This document shows positions 24,120 through 37,384 of a stretch of DNA of 64,000 bases, in pieces (the stretch's first letter is position 1; every line of letters begins with the position of its first letter). The DNA is from Drechslerella dactyloides (Eukaryota > Ascomycota > Orbiliomycetes > Orbiliales > Orbiliaceae): assembly GCA_020064725.1 (NCBI GenBank), contig JAGTWJ010000007.1:124001-188000 (forward strand), in the 5' to 3' direction. Made by a program: the position numbers and the translations under genes. The notes under the pieces were generated by a model, which was given only the letters and a program-made list of their open reading frames with translations, was not told the DNA's origin and ran no database searches.

Positions 24120-27100
24120 TTTACTGGATATCGTGGAATTAGAGACGCCCATGCCTTACCCACGTGAGGCAAACTAACCCGAGATCATTGGGAAATGCGT
24201 CTAGTGTCTGATACTCTAATTTAATTACTGATTCAAGGGAATAGAGCTGTGGGTATCTCGACAATGTCGAATCCGGCATACTGGCATAATCATACTAGCC
24301 TGCAAGGCGACACCCAGCGGCCAAGCTATTAACTTGGGTTGAGTGATATCAAGTGAGAGAATCCACGCGAGGGAGCACCTCGACCATGATCACGCCTTTC
24401 GAGATGACCATGGTATCATTTTCGCAGAAATGCGATCGAGATATGCTAGCATAAAGACACTTGACTAGATTTAACTGATCGAGTAACATTGTTGCTGATC
24501 AAGCGTAGGAAATTTGGGTCAAAAAGGCCGGGATAGTTGGTGCGGGTGCGCGTTGCAGACATGCCGCAATATCAACGAGATGTGTATGCGCTGCTGATCA
24601 TTTCGGTTGTATGAAACTTCGATAGGTCGGAAGCTTCTTATCATTCCAAGTTCTATGAAGCTGTGGGGCGAAGAAGTGCTTGGATTGAGTATGTGGGGGT
24701 CTGGGCCAGTGTAGCCATAACTCAAATGTCAAAGTTTCGTGTTAAATGTGTTGATCGATTGAGAGCAACCTATCTGCTCTACTACAGATCTTAAGCCAGC
24801 AGGGCAATTGATTTTGTCTTGGGGCCTCGTGGATGTCACAACCTTTCCGTCTTTCCATATTGTCAATGTCGCGTAGGTGCCTAGCTCCGCATGGGCTAGG
24901 GCAATGTTGCATTTTTGTGCGCAACATTGAATTTTGCAAATGGCCAGCAGATTGATGGTAAGGCGCGGGGCCTCGCTCGCCCCAGTCATTCGGTTTGGGA
25001 ATGCCGCATCAACTTAGTGAGAGTATCCTGAGCAAGGAAACCTCAAGTCCTACAATGCCAGGTCATTAATTGAGAACTTGATAGGGTGATCTGAGATCTA
25101 TTCGGATCGGGACACGCAGCCGGATGCAGGGTTTTCCTGATTTTGAGCCCTAGTAGCTCCGTGCTACGGTATCGTAAGTTAGTGCAATATCACCAACTAT
25201 TAAGGAGGATAGCCACCTGGCGATCAACCATTCTCCCTGTTCGATGTATAACAGGGAGCACCGAGGACTTCAACGAAATTTGTATGACAACTTGCTGAAC
25301 TACGCTCATCAAATCTTTGCAGTTTATTCCATCTAGGGAAATCTGTGCAGAATAGTGAGGTCTTGACACAAATGCGATAGTGCAGAGTAGTTGGATGCTT
25401 GCCGGCGCGATAGACTAGTCTACTTCTACGCAAGTCATTGCATAATTTTCTAGAATTCTACAGCAGAAGCTTTCTTAGTTTAAGTTACATTCGAGCAGGC
25501 TTCATCCCATCACATCACTGAAGATTCGACCATTGTGGACATGCGTATCGTGCCATTGATGCAAACAATGATGCAATAATACTTACTTGCTTCTATTGGT
25601 CGTCAAATCATTATTTACTAAAGTGTGTCGAGGAGTGGAATTCGGGGAGGAAATATCAGGAAAATCTGACGAACTCGTGATTATGTGAGCTATCTTCATG
25701 CAGCTAGCTGTTTGATAAGATAGGGAATTTGTCCCACCGGAGAAAAGGAAATGGGTGCAGTGTCAACGTATAGGGAAATATCCGGTGAAACAAGGAAATT
25801 ATGCTAGGTTCCCGGCTTCGGGAGGATCATCAGGAGCTGCGCTGCATAATCCCGGTCTTTGCTGGAGGCCCTCAACAAGTGGAGGTGGGTTTTATATATC
25901 GCAGTTGCTATAATATATTTATTAAAATATAGCGCATAGATATATCTGATGTGGATAGAACTCTAGAATGCACCCTCCAAAGGTACTAGAGTAGCTGACT
26001 AGACCAAGTTAGCCGGGTTGTAGAGAGCGCCAACCTAGATCTTCAATTTAAGGCTCGAATTGAAGCGCAGAGATTCTCAGGAGGTTAACAGGTAAAGTTA
26101 CTTTCAAGGTCTCGCTTATCGGGAGGGTCGGTCAAGACCGACGCCACAGGGCCCCATCGGAAAGTTTGTTGATCAGGGCTTGATCAGATCAATTGTTTAG
26201 CTCGATCTCATAGCAGTAGCCTAAACACATCTGATGTAGCAATCCGTGATGTATATAGTGACACCAGAAGGGCCGAAGAGGATGGCTAAACACAATCAGA
26301 TGATAGAGACCCTCGTGTATCTCATTGACGAGATCCAAAGGCGATGAGCTCTAGCTGTCCCGGCCGTGGATTGACTAGGGGCTTGTGGTTGCCAGTAGAG
26401 AACTGGTGTATGCCAGTATCTTCTGATCGACATACAAGTCAGTGAAGTTAATCTCGGATTGTCGGAATCCGCGGAATGGAGATCTCTCCCCGTTGCTCAA
26501 AAGAACATTTGCCAACAACGCAGGTTTTCTTTGTTGCATTTCCGAGCTTGGCGCTAGCTCAAGCGGTTAGCGCGCCCTCTCTCGCTGCTTCTGTTTGGCT
26601 GGTGAGCGTCGCGCCATCACCAGCGACAATGAGGCCATAACATCAAACGCGAGATCCCCTCTTCAGTCGCCCGGCATAATCTACCAGCTGGCTGCCTGGC
26701 CCCACGGGAAGCTTTGGGGAATACGAGTGCGCAAACTACTTGATAGCATGCGCAAATTATAAACGGCCGTGCAATCTGGGCATGCAAGGTTGCAATTGCA
26801 GCCATGCTATTAATAATTAATTGATATCTGAGAAATCAATACTGATGCATGCGCCTGCTCCTCTCCTGGCGAGGAGCCGGAGGCCATGGAAGCTTATTTT
26901 CAACAAGCCTACATGCAAGCGGACCATCCTTGATTCGGACCCCTGCTTGCCTGCCCACGTTGCTTCGTCATCGGGTACTCTCTTTGTTCTAACGTTTTGT
27001 ATTCCTGATGTCATGAACATGAGGAATTCCGGAAGAGCCCCCAACTGCTTAGCATTGCTACTTGTTCTTATTCCATGTAATTATCTACTTATTTCCAGCG

Positions 27101-27740
27101 TGGAGACTGACCTATGAAACCTGATCCATGTATCTCCTGAGTATTCCCACGCTTCACCCAGCTAGCTTTCTCCACGTCGATTCCGCTGCTGACGGCCTGC
27201 TGGATTTCGGTCTATATTTCTGTCCCATCTTCAGTGGGTATACCCCCTCACTTCATAAAGCTAATAGGCAGCCAGTATCTTCGATGGCGATCATAGTATG
27301 CTCCACTGTCACCACAATATTATACTATACAATGTGTGATCATATGCCGGTCGCCTGCATGCCGCATCTGCAGTGCGACATCAACCTCGCCAACAAAATC
27401 AAACAATCTATTGGTCCGAGCGCTCTGTCTAGAGCTCGGTTGCCATTTTGCAAGCTCCGTCTGACGGGGTGTCGTCGTGAATGTATGCACGGAGCTGCCT
27501 GGGCGGCCGACATGTACGGGAATTGTGCTGTGGAGACACCGCTCTATGTCGCCATATCACGTCTTCGCCACCTCTCCACCTTGTTTCTAGCTTCGTTCCC
27601 CAATTAATTGCGATAGTCCCAATGCAATACTCTCGGAGACGATACGCTTATTCCCCTACGTACCTCTTACCATGACCGCAGATTTCGCCCCTTCCAACCC
27701 GAGCCCATATTGTCGTTCGAAGATCAAAATCGGTCAGATT
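24120..27740. other. gene-poor spacer
   Basis: About 3.6 kb without a supportable gene. Frames at 24729-24989 (-) and 27128-27607 (+) match no family I recognise. A tRNA-like A-box string occurs at 26555-26574 without a following B box. A 7-bp-arm inverted repeat, GTCGGTC/GACCGAC, lies at 26127-26142. Confidence 0.5.
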
Positions 27741-27753
27741 ATCAGGTCCCGCA

Positions 27754-27762
27754 TATATATAT
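27754..27762 (+). promoter_or_regulatory. probable TATA element of oxalate decarboxylase gene
   Basis: TATATATAT lies about 160 bp before the start codon at 27924, at a spacing similar to that of the other TATA-containing genes in the window. Confidence 0.45.
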
Positions 27763-27923
27763 CGAGTGTAACAATGGTACATGTCAGAGTTTTCACTTGC
27801 AGTTGCCGGAACGGATGTACTACTCCTGGTGGTCTTTATTTGAAGGCACTCAGACTTCGCCAACCCCAGTTACTCTTTGCCAGAAAATCCTCACTTCCAT
27901 AGGTTTTCTCTCCTTCGTAGAAG

Positions 27924-29628
27924 ATGAGGCCTGTTAACATCTTTATATGCTTTCCTGTACTCGGTTCACTCATTCTGGCTGGCCCTATAACCAACCCAGA
28001 CAACGAAAAGCGTGTCTTACCTGAAGTCAATGATCTTGTCGCGGGTATCACATCCTCGGTTTATCCTCGAGAATACCTAGAAGACGTATTCAGAAGACGG
28101 ACAGCGGCAAAACATCTTCGCGTAGAGCGCCATAATCAGGCACCGGAGCTAAACCCACAGCCAATTAGAGGAGAATTTGGGGCCCCTATTCTTGGTAGGC
28201 GATAGTCGGATTCAGTGCCAAGACCAAGCTCTATTGAGACCGTACTGATACCGTATGCTATCAACAGGTGGTACAAACCCTGAACTAGATCGCCAACAGC
28301 CCGATCATATACACCCACCCGCCACAGATAATGGCAATGTCCCAAATCTCAAATGGGCCTTTTCAGACTCCAAGACAAGACTCCTCAAAGGTGGCTGGGT
28401 GCGCGAGCAGCTTGTCACGGATCTGCCTCCTAGCAGAGACATAGCTGCGGCTCAGCAACATCTCGTCAAGGGTGCCATTCGAGAGCTTCACTGGCATAGG
28501 GTCGCTGAGTGGGGAATTGTCTTCAATGGGTCTATTCTGGTGGGTGTATACACACAGCTCATGGTTGCCCAGCGGACCGCGGCATTAACTCTTAGTCACC
28601 TCATTAGATATCCGCCGTTGATGAGAATGGTCAGAACACAGCGGAGGTATTGAATCAATGGGATATATGGTACTTTCCAAAAGGCGTCGGACACGCCGTT
28701 CAGGGCCTCGCAGATCAGAACGAGTATCTCCTCGTTTTTGATAGTGGCGACTTTGAGGCCACTGGCACGACTTTCAACATCGTCGACTGGCTTGTCCATG
28801 CTCCACCGGAGGTCTTAGGAAAGAACTTTGGCGTCAATGCGACAGAAGTCTTCAAGAACCTACCGGCCTCCAACCCTTACATCAAGAACGCGAACGTTAG
28901 CTCTACTTTAACGCCCCCGAAATCTCCTTCAGGTGAACTTAAATACAAGAGTAGTTATGTATACAAACTTAGTGATGTTGGTTTCAAATCTGTACCTGGC
29001 GGCGCAGGAACTCTGAACATTATCGACTCGAGAAATTTTCCGACCTCCACTACTATCGCTGCTACCGTGGTTAGAGTCGAGCCTAAGGGGCTAAGAGAGT
29101 TCCACTGGCATCCAAATGTAAGCCCTACTTTTTTGCCACCAATATACACGCGTAGGAAGATACATTCGCTGACTCTCCCTGAATGCGGAGACAGGCCGAT
29201 GAGTGGTTATATTTCCATTCTGGAACCGCTCGGGCCACTGTCTTCCAAGGGAACGGTCTCGCTCGTACTTTTGACTTCCGCCCCGGCGATACTGCCGTCT
29301 TCCCGGATAATACAGGTATGCGCAGATTCCGTTTGAAGGTTTCTACCTACCTTCGACCATTTCGTTGTAATATATCAATGTAATTATTCACGCTGATCGA
29401 ACTTTTTCAGGGCACTATATCGAAAATACATCAGAGACAGAAGAACTCGTCTGGGTCGAGATCTATAAGAGCGATCGGGTTGCCGATATACCTCTATCGC
29501 AATGGCTCGCTCTGACCCCGCCAGATCTTGTAGCGCAGCTGTTGAATGTCTCGCCGGAGTTCGTCAAGTCGATTAGTAAAACGAAGCAGGTACTGGTGAA
29601 CCAGAAAACATTTCAACACAAAGCGTAG
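27924..29628 (+). CDS. oxalate decarboxylase family bicupin, secreted
   Basis: The enzyme converts oxalate to formate and CO2 using manganese. Exons are 27924-28194, 28268-28539, 28608-29117, 29195-29315 and 29411-29628; introns are 73, 68, 77 and 95 nt; the product is 463 residues, the normal size. Residues 1-20 form a hydrophobic signal sequence ending near LILAGP, followed by a propeptide-like stretch with KR. The first cupin has ELHWHRVAEWGIVFNG (about 163-178) and its later His in PKGVGHAVQG. The second has EFHWHPNADEWLYFHSG (about 344-360) and DTAVFPDNTGHYIEN. Both metal-binding sets (two His, Glu, distal His) are therefore present. The C-terminal helix SQWLALTPPDLVAQLLNVSPEFV is typical of fungal members. 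The gene converges with the WSC gene across a 285-bp gap. Export and the intact double metal site support a working extracellular enzyme that removes oxalate. Confidence 0.93.
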
Positions 29629-29913
29629 GATCCTAGGAATGATAGTTAACTGGTTTGCAAGGGGATAATCGTAAATGAGTCTAACGATAATACCCGTAAC
29701 GCCCAAGCGAAGTAATATACACCGTTCTATCGGTAGTCCAGATAGTCTCGTTGGATCTTCACCATAAAATCACTAAGTCTAAAATGCAATTCTCAGGTAT
29801 TCTACGGGGGCCGGCCAGGCTGGTATGAGACCAAGCTGGCTAGATCTAGAATTTAAGGTCCGTAAACTGATATACATTCATCCTGTATTCCAGGGTTAAT
29901 ATAAAGCACCACA

Positions 29914-32900
29914 TCAAGAGAAAAGGCAGAGATAAACTTGCCTTCGAGAGCCGCCACATATTTCTGAGGCATTACCCAAGCACGTCAGTGTACAAGTGGA
30001 TGTGTCATTTGCGATAAAATTATTCCCACAATAACATTCTCTATACTCGTAGGAACACATCAGTGTCAGCCTTCCTATAACCCGAGTTTTGAATGGGTTC
30101 GCTCCGGGACCTTTTGCGCTTCTAGCCAGAGTTTTATGAACTAGAATCCACTGACCTGCGGTACTCAAGTCCAGCGTAGGAATATGCTAGATTTTTACAA
30201 TAGTTCAAGCACATCCCTACCGTCATCAAGTCCGTTGTATTCTTTTTGAAAGGATAGAGTGCCTTGATACCGGAGGGGGGTGGGTCTGTCCAGCATCCTA
30301 TGTGGCGCCATGGACCGACTCCAGGATTCTCTATAGGACCAGTAGGCAGCGCCGCACTAAGAGTCATGACCGTATTTGGCGGCCCTGCCTTTGTCGTAGT
30401 CGTCGTAGTTCTGCTAGCTTCTTTGAGTAATGTAGTTGAAGAACTGGCACGCGTAGTTGTTGTTGTAGTTGAAGTTGTGGGCTTCTTGGATGTTGCCACT
30501 GTAGTAGTGGTAGTCGACTTCCTAGACGTTGTGGTAGTAGGCCTCCTAGACGTCGTGGATAACGAAGAGGCACTTGTCAACTTTGTGGTCAGCGTCAGAG
30601 AGCTGCTTTTACGGGTGGTCGTTGTTGTTGTTGAAATCATCGCCCCGTTCGGAGTGTATCGCAATTTGTCGTAGAATACATTCATGAACTTTCCCTCGCC
30701 GCCGCAGGGCTGAGTTAAGTCGCCAGTACAAGACCAAGTGCATTTCGCTGCGCTTTCAGGATAGAAATATATATCAGGAGGGGGCGTGTCTCCCTAGAAA
30801 TATAGTGAGGTTAGATATATTTTAGGTTCTTGCATTTGAATTATACGTATGTGATAGCCCAACGTAGGGCGACTCTCAAGAACACGGATGTTCATTCAAC
30901 ATTTAGGTTAGATCTATAGACTTACTCTCCAACACTCTTGACGATATCTAAACATCCCCGAAATTAGCAACTTCCGTGAGTAGATCCACAAGTGCTAAAG
31001 GCGTGAATTGAATTTCTGGAGGCAACTTACTGCGTGCCGACAAAGATAGAGTTGGTGTCCAAGCCAGTCGTGGTACAACGCTCAACAGTGGCATTGCTGT
31101 TCATATTGAGAAATTTCGAAAATAGTCTCCCATTTACAGCGTCTCTATAACATCCTAAATATCGGTATCGTGCCGTTCCATCCGACATTAAAGGCCCCAG
31201 TTGCCTCGCTTGTCCAAAGCCTTGCATCGCAACCTCGTGCAGTCCGAAACTTAAGTCGTTAACATTCAACACCCAGCTTTCGGAGACAAAATGCTGGTCC
31301 GTATTGGGTACCGCGGGGACAGGCTGAAACTTTATAGAACCGGTAGCGCATTGGCCTGCGGCTATATTTTGTCCTTCATATAAGTCGTCTGTCATTGATG
31401 TTGCAAACAGCTCGGAGCCACCGGGTGGTTTCGATTTTGTTATTACCAGTGGAGAACCACCGTCATTGCAGAACCGAATCGACCGCATGACACTACTCCC
31501 AGATGTTACATTTCCGAAGTCGACTGAGAATGTCCTTTTCCAGGCGCCATTGCCCGAATCTTGCACCTCAAAACGAGCCAGCGGCGCAGTCGAGGCGCTT
31601 GCACTCAACAGTATCCGATCAGAGCCACCATTCGATTCGAATTTCAAAACTGAGGCATAGTTCCCGATGCCATTCACAGCCTTAAAGGCTGCAAGAACGG
31701 ATAGAGAGGCCCCTGGATTGATAGCTTGCCCAACATCCGGGAGAGAACTTAGTGTAAATGCCGTGCCAGCATTAGTCGTGCCATCGCGATTTTCGGTGAC
31801 GGGAGAGTAAGTGATTCCGGAATTATCGATCTGGTTCGTTAGGGCATATGAAATGCTCGAAATTCGGAGTGCCGAAGACCCAGTGTTAGAGATAGTGAAA
31901 CTTGCAGAGACCATTGAGGCCGATTCCGAGCCCACGATAAGACCGTCGAAATTAACGACCCCGGGGTTCACGTCCAAGTAAGGCGCCGCTGAAACAACGA
32001 TTCCTCTCAGATTTAAGGGCTGATCAGTCATATATTTCGAGACGCTGTTCGTTGTTAGAATTTTGAGGGCTCCAGTTTTGGCTCCGGGGGTGTATCCAGC
32101 GTTAGTATTGCTCAGGTCCCACTGAACTGGAAATTGAAAAGTGGCACCTTGTCGTAGTTGGCCTGTCGGTAGAGATGAATTCTTGACACTGAATGGACTA
32201 TCCGAAATTACTACAGCCCCGTTGATCTTAGTTGCGATCCTCGCTGTGCAGTTCACGATAATCGTCTTCAAGCTTCCAATAGTCACTCTATCGAACTCTA
32301 TAGGATCCGTGCAAGATAGAGGCAGATTAACGGGCGAGCCCAGGGCCACCAAAATTCCCGATCCAGTTGTAACATATACTCTCCCGTCGCCGAAAGCCGG
32401 CCTTCCAAACTTGTTTAAACCGCCAGTCGGAGGAAGGGTCATTTCGGCCAAGACACCATTTACTGGAACTGCACTGAAGGCTCGCAGTCCAGCATTGTTG
32501 TCACAGACCCAGGCGATTCCGGTACCAGCTTTTCCAGCGAAAGACGTGACTGTCACCGGTCCCATCCTCCCCGAAATTGGTTTCGAAGATTTCCCAGCAA
32601 GCGTAAAAACCGGTTTCCCATTCTCGTCCGTCCCGAATTTGTATGCGGCGAGAGGTGAGCTGCTCGGACTGAAGTAGAAGTACCCGCCTTCCAATGGATA
32701 GCTACCAGCTCCCCCAAAGGCTGAATTGTCGAGTGTTATAGTTTGGATGCAGTTGTCGGTTCCCCCAGGTCCGAGTTTGAAACCACCAAGGTCATCAAGA
32801 TTAACCACATAGGCCTTGAAAACAATGAACCCTTAAGTTAGAAGCCAATGCAATATCTGAATGCGATTGTGTACTCTGTTATTCATGACTTACCTTCCCG

Positions 32901-34502
32901 TTCTTGCCGCCAGTCACGCCCATTCGATTGACGCTTCTTCCCTTGAAGACGCTCGGATCAAGGATTGCCAATCCTGCAGCGCCTAAATCTCTATCGGCGG
33001 CTGTATTTCACCCCGCAAATCCTTCAGTACATCACGAAACAAGTAACTTGGAATGCCACGATCTAGAGTTCAATGTACCGTCCAGGGATATGTAGTCATA
33101 TGGTTCGAAATAATCGGACAGCGAGAGCTTCCCTGTTCCAGGGTCGATGCCCATATTGACGATAGCCTCGTCGAGAGTCTTGAGTGGAGTCTTCCCGCTG
33201 GCAGGCGTATCTTTATTCTGGCGGCCGTCTCCGTTTCCCTATGATCAGATTTTTAAGTCACCGGACAAGTCAATCCGGATTTATTTTACTTACTGTCACG
33301 AAGAACAGACGGCTGCTTGAATCGGTCGACAGACCCATGCCGCCTTGCCAGAGAGCGGATCCGCCTCCGCCACCATTAAAGGTACCGTCCTGGGGTGGTG
33401 TAAATGGAGAAACAGCAGTCGAAAATATACTGACAATTCTTCTAGTATTGGTATTAACTGCGAAGATCCACCCAGTATCTATGTGTTTCCTCCAGTCAGA
33501 TTCTGAGTAGCAATATTTTATAAGAAAGATCGTAAACTTACAATTGAATCTATCGCAGTGCGATCCGAAACTATATCGACATTGCTGTTAGTCCCTACTG
33601 TCCAACTTTAACGCTCCTGTCTATTTTACTTGTATGGACTAAGGATTGCGTCGGCAGATAGCTGGCGGGCTTGAGAGATAAAGCTAAGAGAGAGCGACTC
33701 ACGCGCCATAGACCACACCGTTGATTAGCGTTAGAGATGGCCTCTGCAGATGAGTCCCACCGGTGAAGTACTGGCCAACGTCATTATCGGCATGGCGCCC
33801 ATCAATCACCATTGGGTAACCCGAAACATCCGTAAAGTCTGCCACGTTGACGCCATAAAATTGATATAAGCCATTCTCGACTCCGTTGGCCGTACCTCGG
33901 TAAGTCTTCGAGTAGAAGAACATAACATCCGTCGAAGGGTCGATAACCGGGGTTCCTACAACTCCTATAGTGTTAGGGAGATCGGAGCAGTCAAGGTCGG
34001 CGACTTGGAAAGGTCGCACGAGTTCCCGAGTTCGAATAATTGTTCCATTGACGGCATCAACTGCGTATATTTTGTTTTGGGTCGAAGCCAGGATGACCAG
34101 CTGTCTCGAACCGGGAATAGATGGGGTATACACAAGTGGTTTTGCGTAGAACTACAATTGAAATATGGCCATATCGCGGTGTTAGATACCCTAATCGCAT
34201 TGTCGTCTTGAAACTTGTCCCGCATGCACGCACCTTCTCATTCTTGGAGAACGCCACACGCCAAAGTTCGCCAAACAGCGAACTATTAACTACTGAGGGA
34301 TGAATGTTGTGATTTGGAAGGTACCCTATTGTAGAAAATGATCAAACTTGATGCTTTACGGTTATACATTAGTGTGAAAGCTAGACTCACCGGATTGAGC
34401 TGGATCCGCGTCCTGATATTCATCCGTTGCTGCTGCAGCGAAAGCCCGACCAGCGTGGAGAAGGCCAGCGATGGAGAAGAGGAGTGCAAGTGAACAAAGC
34501 AT
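29914..34502 (-). CDS. secreted PQQ-like propeller protein with two WSC domains
   Basis: Eleven exons on the minus strand: 34502-34391, 34325-34234, 34151-33703, 33570-33542, 33478-33294, 33238-33079, 33000-32894, 32814-31031, 30947-30926, 30793-30156 and 30040-29914. Exons of 29 and 22 nt are included; all phases close to give 1234 residues. Residues 1-22 are a signal peptide. A PQQ/quinoprotein-like beta-propeller follows (residues about 60-530; ILASTQNKIYAVDAVNGT, GLSTDSSSRLFFVTGNGDGR, LDDLGGFKLGPGGTDN). Next come two Ig-like or choice-of-anchor-D-like sections (LDVNPGVVNFDGLIVGSESA). The first WSC domain begins YLGCYRDAVNGRLF, followed by a Thr/Ser/Lys-rich linker and a second WSC ending at the C-terminus (HIGCWTD, ECYCGNNF, EICGG). 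WSC domains are thought to bind wall glycans. No membrane anchor is seen, so the protein is probably released or wall-bound. Whether the propeller is a redox enzyme cannot be read from the sequence. Confidence 0.82.
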
Positions 34503-37384
34503 CTCAACAATGGATGAGAATGCCGGAAAATTGTCAGCCTAGCGTAGTAGATGCTAAGAATGCTAGGGGGGATGTGGCATCGAATATTTCAATGTTCTCG
34601 ACGTGTCGACGACTCTTGGCGCCAATCGTCCTCGTGTTTCAACTGCAGTCGTTAAAATTGTCGACGTTGGAAAATTAAGCTTTGAATAGAATACTAGCAT
34701 ACTAGGAAGAAATGGACTAAGTACGACGGAGCCCGCTCGTCAATTGAATAGATACTTTGAAGCACAGTATCTGAGTTTGCTCCGTGAAGCCAGCCCGCTG
34801 TCCTTTGTATTACAGTGCGGTGTCCGTCTTGTGTCGTCTTGTTTCTAGGTATCAAAATTTCGGGACTCATGCCGCCGATCTCGATGCATGTGTGAGTATC
34901 AACGTACGAGGTCAATTCGGCGGTCGCGCATCTCGCCTTTTCTGCGTTCGCCTCCGCTGTTCTGCCTTAAGCTAATAAACCCGGGGTCTCGATAATGCAG
35001 GCGGTTCCGTTGACCTATCAGGCTGCCCAGAATGCCTATAATATAAGTAATCGAGCCAACCGCGAGACAACTTTTGGCTCGTGAGCTCATCACATATTAA
35101 CCAATTCCTGCACTTTAATTGAATGATATCATACCTAGCCAACAGCGAGGATTCCTAGACATAGCTGTGACTGACGGATAATGAATATTGAGGACCAGGC
35201 TGCAGGCGCGAGCTTTGTCCAATTGATAAAGGAGCTGCCCAAATCATGTCATCCATCGCGTTTCGCGGACGTTTATTCGAGAATCCTTCATATTGCTTCT
35301 TCGTGTTTTGCGCTCGTGACTCAACACTCAGATTCTTGATATTACAGACTTGATTTTGTAAATTCGGCTACTTTTGACCATTGATGGTTCTACCATTTTC
35401 TTTGAGACGGAGTGATAACAAGCCTAACCCAATAGGAAGCACAGCCGGTGGCGTGCGTGCATACTGCTTGAATAATCACAAAAGAGGCTTGGACCCCGGG
35501 ATTGCGCAATTTAAAAGCGGTGAGCAGAATTGGACCGCAACTATAGCGTTTTCAAATGTGCCTAAGGCTACGTTGTACTGCACGCCGCTCCCGAGGCCTG
35601 CAGATCCTTTTACACAAGGAACGGTGCGAGCTGCATCTTAGAATTTGTGAAACGTCAATGCGCTTCTGTGTGTCAGGGTAATATTGCTAGTCTAGAAGCG
35701 CCACAGTACTAGTTCAGGTGAATGTTACCATTTAAGACCACATCAAATAGCCAGGGTACAAATTTTCATAATGGCATTCATAAATTTCTAAAGGCAGCTG
35801 CGCGCTAAGCCGGGAATAGCTTCTGCGGATTGACCCTACTTAATACTGAAAAAATACTGGTTTTGTAAACCGCCAATATTTTAACTTGTCACGCAATACG
35901 ACGCTATATAACTAGCTTCACATGTACAGTTATAGCTAGCATCCAAATCGCACGATCACGATAAGGCATACAATCGGAATAAGCTCGAAACGAATACATG
36001 CGCACAAGAGTGCAAATTTTGAATCGGATCAATTTAATATTACCGGGCCAGCGCGAAAGTATAAGAGGTGATCTGGAGCATGTTGTCTTGTTTTTTCCAG
36101 GAACAAAGGTGTATCTCATAATCCATCTGAATACCTTGAAAGATCCCAAGATATTCATCCGAAAATATATAGTATGATAAACCCCACCGATCTAATGACA
36201 TGAAAACTCTGCGGCCGGCCCCTGAATGCTCGCGAATTTGATCACTATTATGGTGATATTTGGTGGAGGTTAGTGCATGCATTTACTCGGCTTTATGCAT
36301 GCCGAATCCCAATTTCACGTATCTTGGACATCTTATGAAAGAACCCTGATTAACCGGATTTTTGAAGGTAAGACGGCTGTCATTGTTACTATTCCAAAAA
36401 AAAAGTGGAGCCTCTATCTACCCTGACAATCTCCGGATTCAAATATTCCACTTATAAGGAATCTACCGCTTTGACCCGCAGTTGAGCGGTAGTTCAATTT
36501 CACGGCAACCTACCACGAAACGAATGTATCGATCTACAACGTATGCAAATGAAGATTTTGGCTATAAATTCGATCTGTTTTAATTAGTGCCATACGTAAT
36601 TTGTGGACAAAGAGACATGGCGGAACTAGATCCCGACCAGACATCCATTTAAACTTGTTGCATGCGGGTTCAGTCTGCCCCTGCAAAATGGGATTGTATT
36701 GTCGACCACGTATAGCTTCTATCAGCTGCCGCCTACTATGATGACCAACCACAGCAGCCAGTCCCGCATATTACTGTAAAATATTGCCGCACACCAAATT
36801 TGGGATGTGTATATAAGGTGTATAAACAACGCGCGCACATAAAAATACCACGCGACTTAGTGCTCTTCCGCAAATATGCAGCTCTAGACCTACGCATGAT
36901 TTAGTCGCAAGCTAGATTGTCTTAGTCGCAAGCTTGGTGCACGATTCAATCCTTGAAAGTGGCACGGTTTGGTCATCAATGGCACAGTAGTGGCAGGCCC
37001 GGAGAGTCCGATTACCCCCATGAATTCAGGCGGGCGCTAGATCTGCAGGCCTTCGGGATTATAAACGACCCACAATGTACATTCCACACATCGTACGTTT
37101 AGGACGACGATAAAACAGGTTTAAACCAAGTCTATAGCTTAGGCTTTTCATTTTTTATGAGTCCCCAAACCTTAGCTCTTCATGAATGCCTAATACTGGA
37201 GCCGCGTATATGGGTCGCAGGATCTTCTTGCGAATCTTCTGAGTTGAGGTATATAGACCATTCCGCCACCGATTCTAGTTTCGCGAGGGTCCGTTACGGC
37301 CAACGAGGAACATATATAACAGATACACGAAATTCTACATTTGCCGCCATCTATAAATCCCAAGAAGAACGCTATATCCCTAGA
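34503..37384. other. gene-poor spacer
   Basis: About 2.9 kb of AT-rich sequence upstream of the WSC gene and downstream of SurE. Scattered short frames match nothing. A 13-bp string TTAGTCGCAAGCT is duplicated at 36901-36913 and 36922-36934. Confidence 0.5.

Noticed and set aside
26555..26574. tRNA A-box-like string TAGCTCAAGCGGTTAGCGCG
   Set aside because: No B box or T-arm follows within 100 bp and no acceptor stem pairs; a similar string at about 8145-8157 is also unaccompanied.
27128..27607. 159-codon plus-strand frame upstream of the oxalate decarboxylase
   Set aside because: No family match, and it lies close before a TATA element of the next gene; probably non-coding.
29629..29913. 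Extra exon joining the oxalate decarboxylase and WSC genes
   Set aside because: The genes are on opposite strands and both have clear stop codons at this gap.
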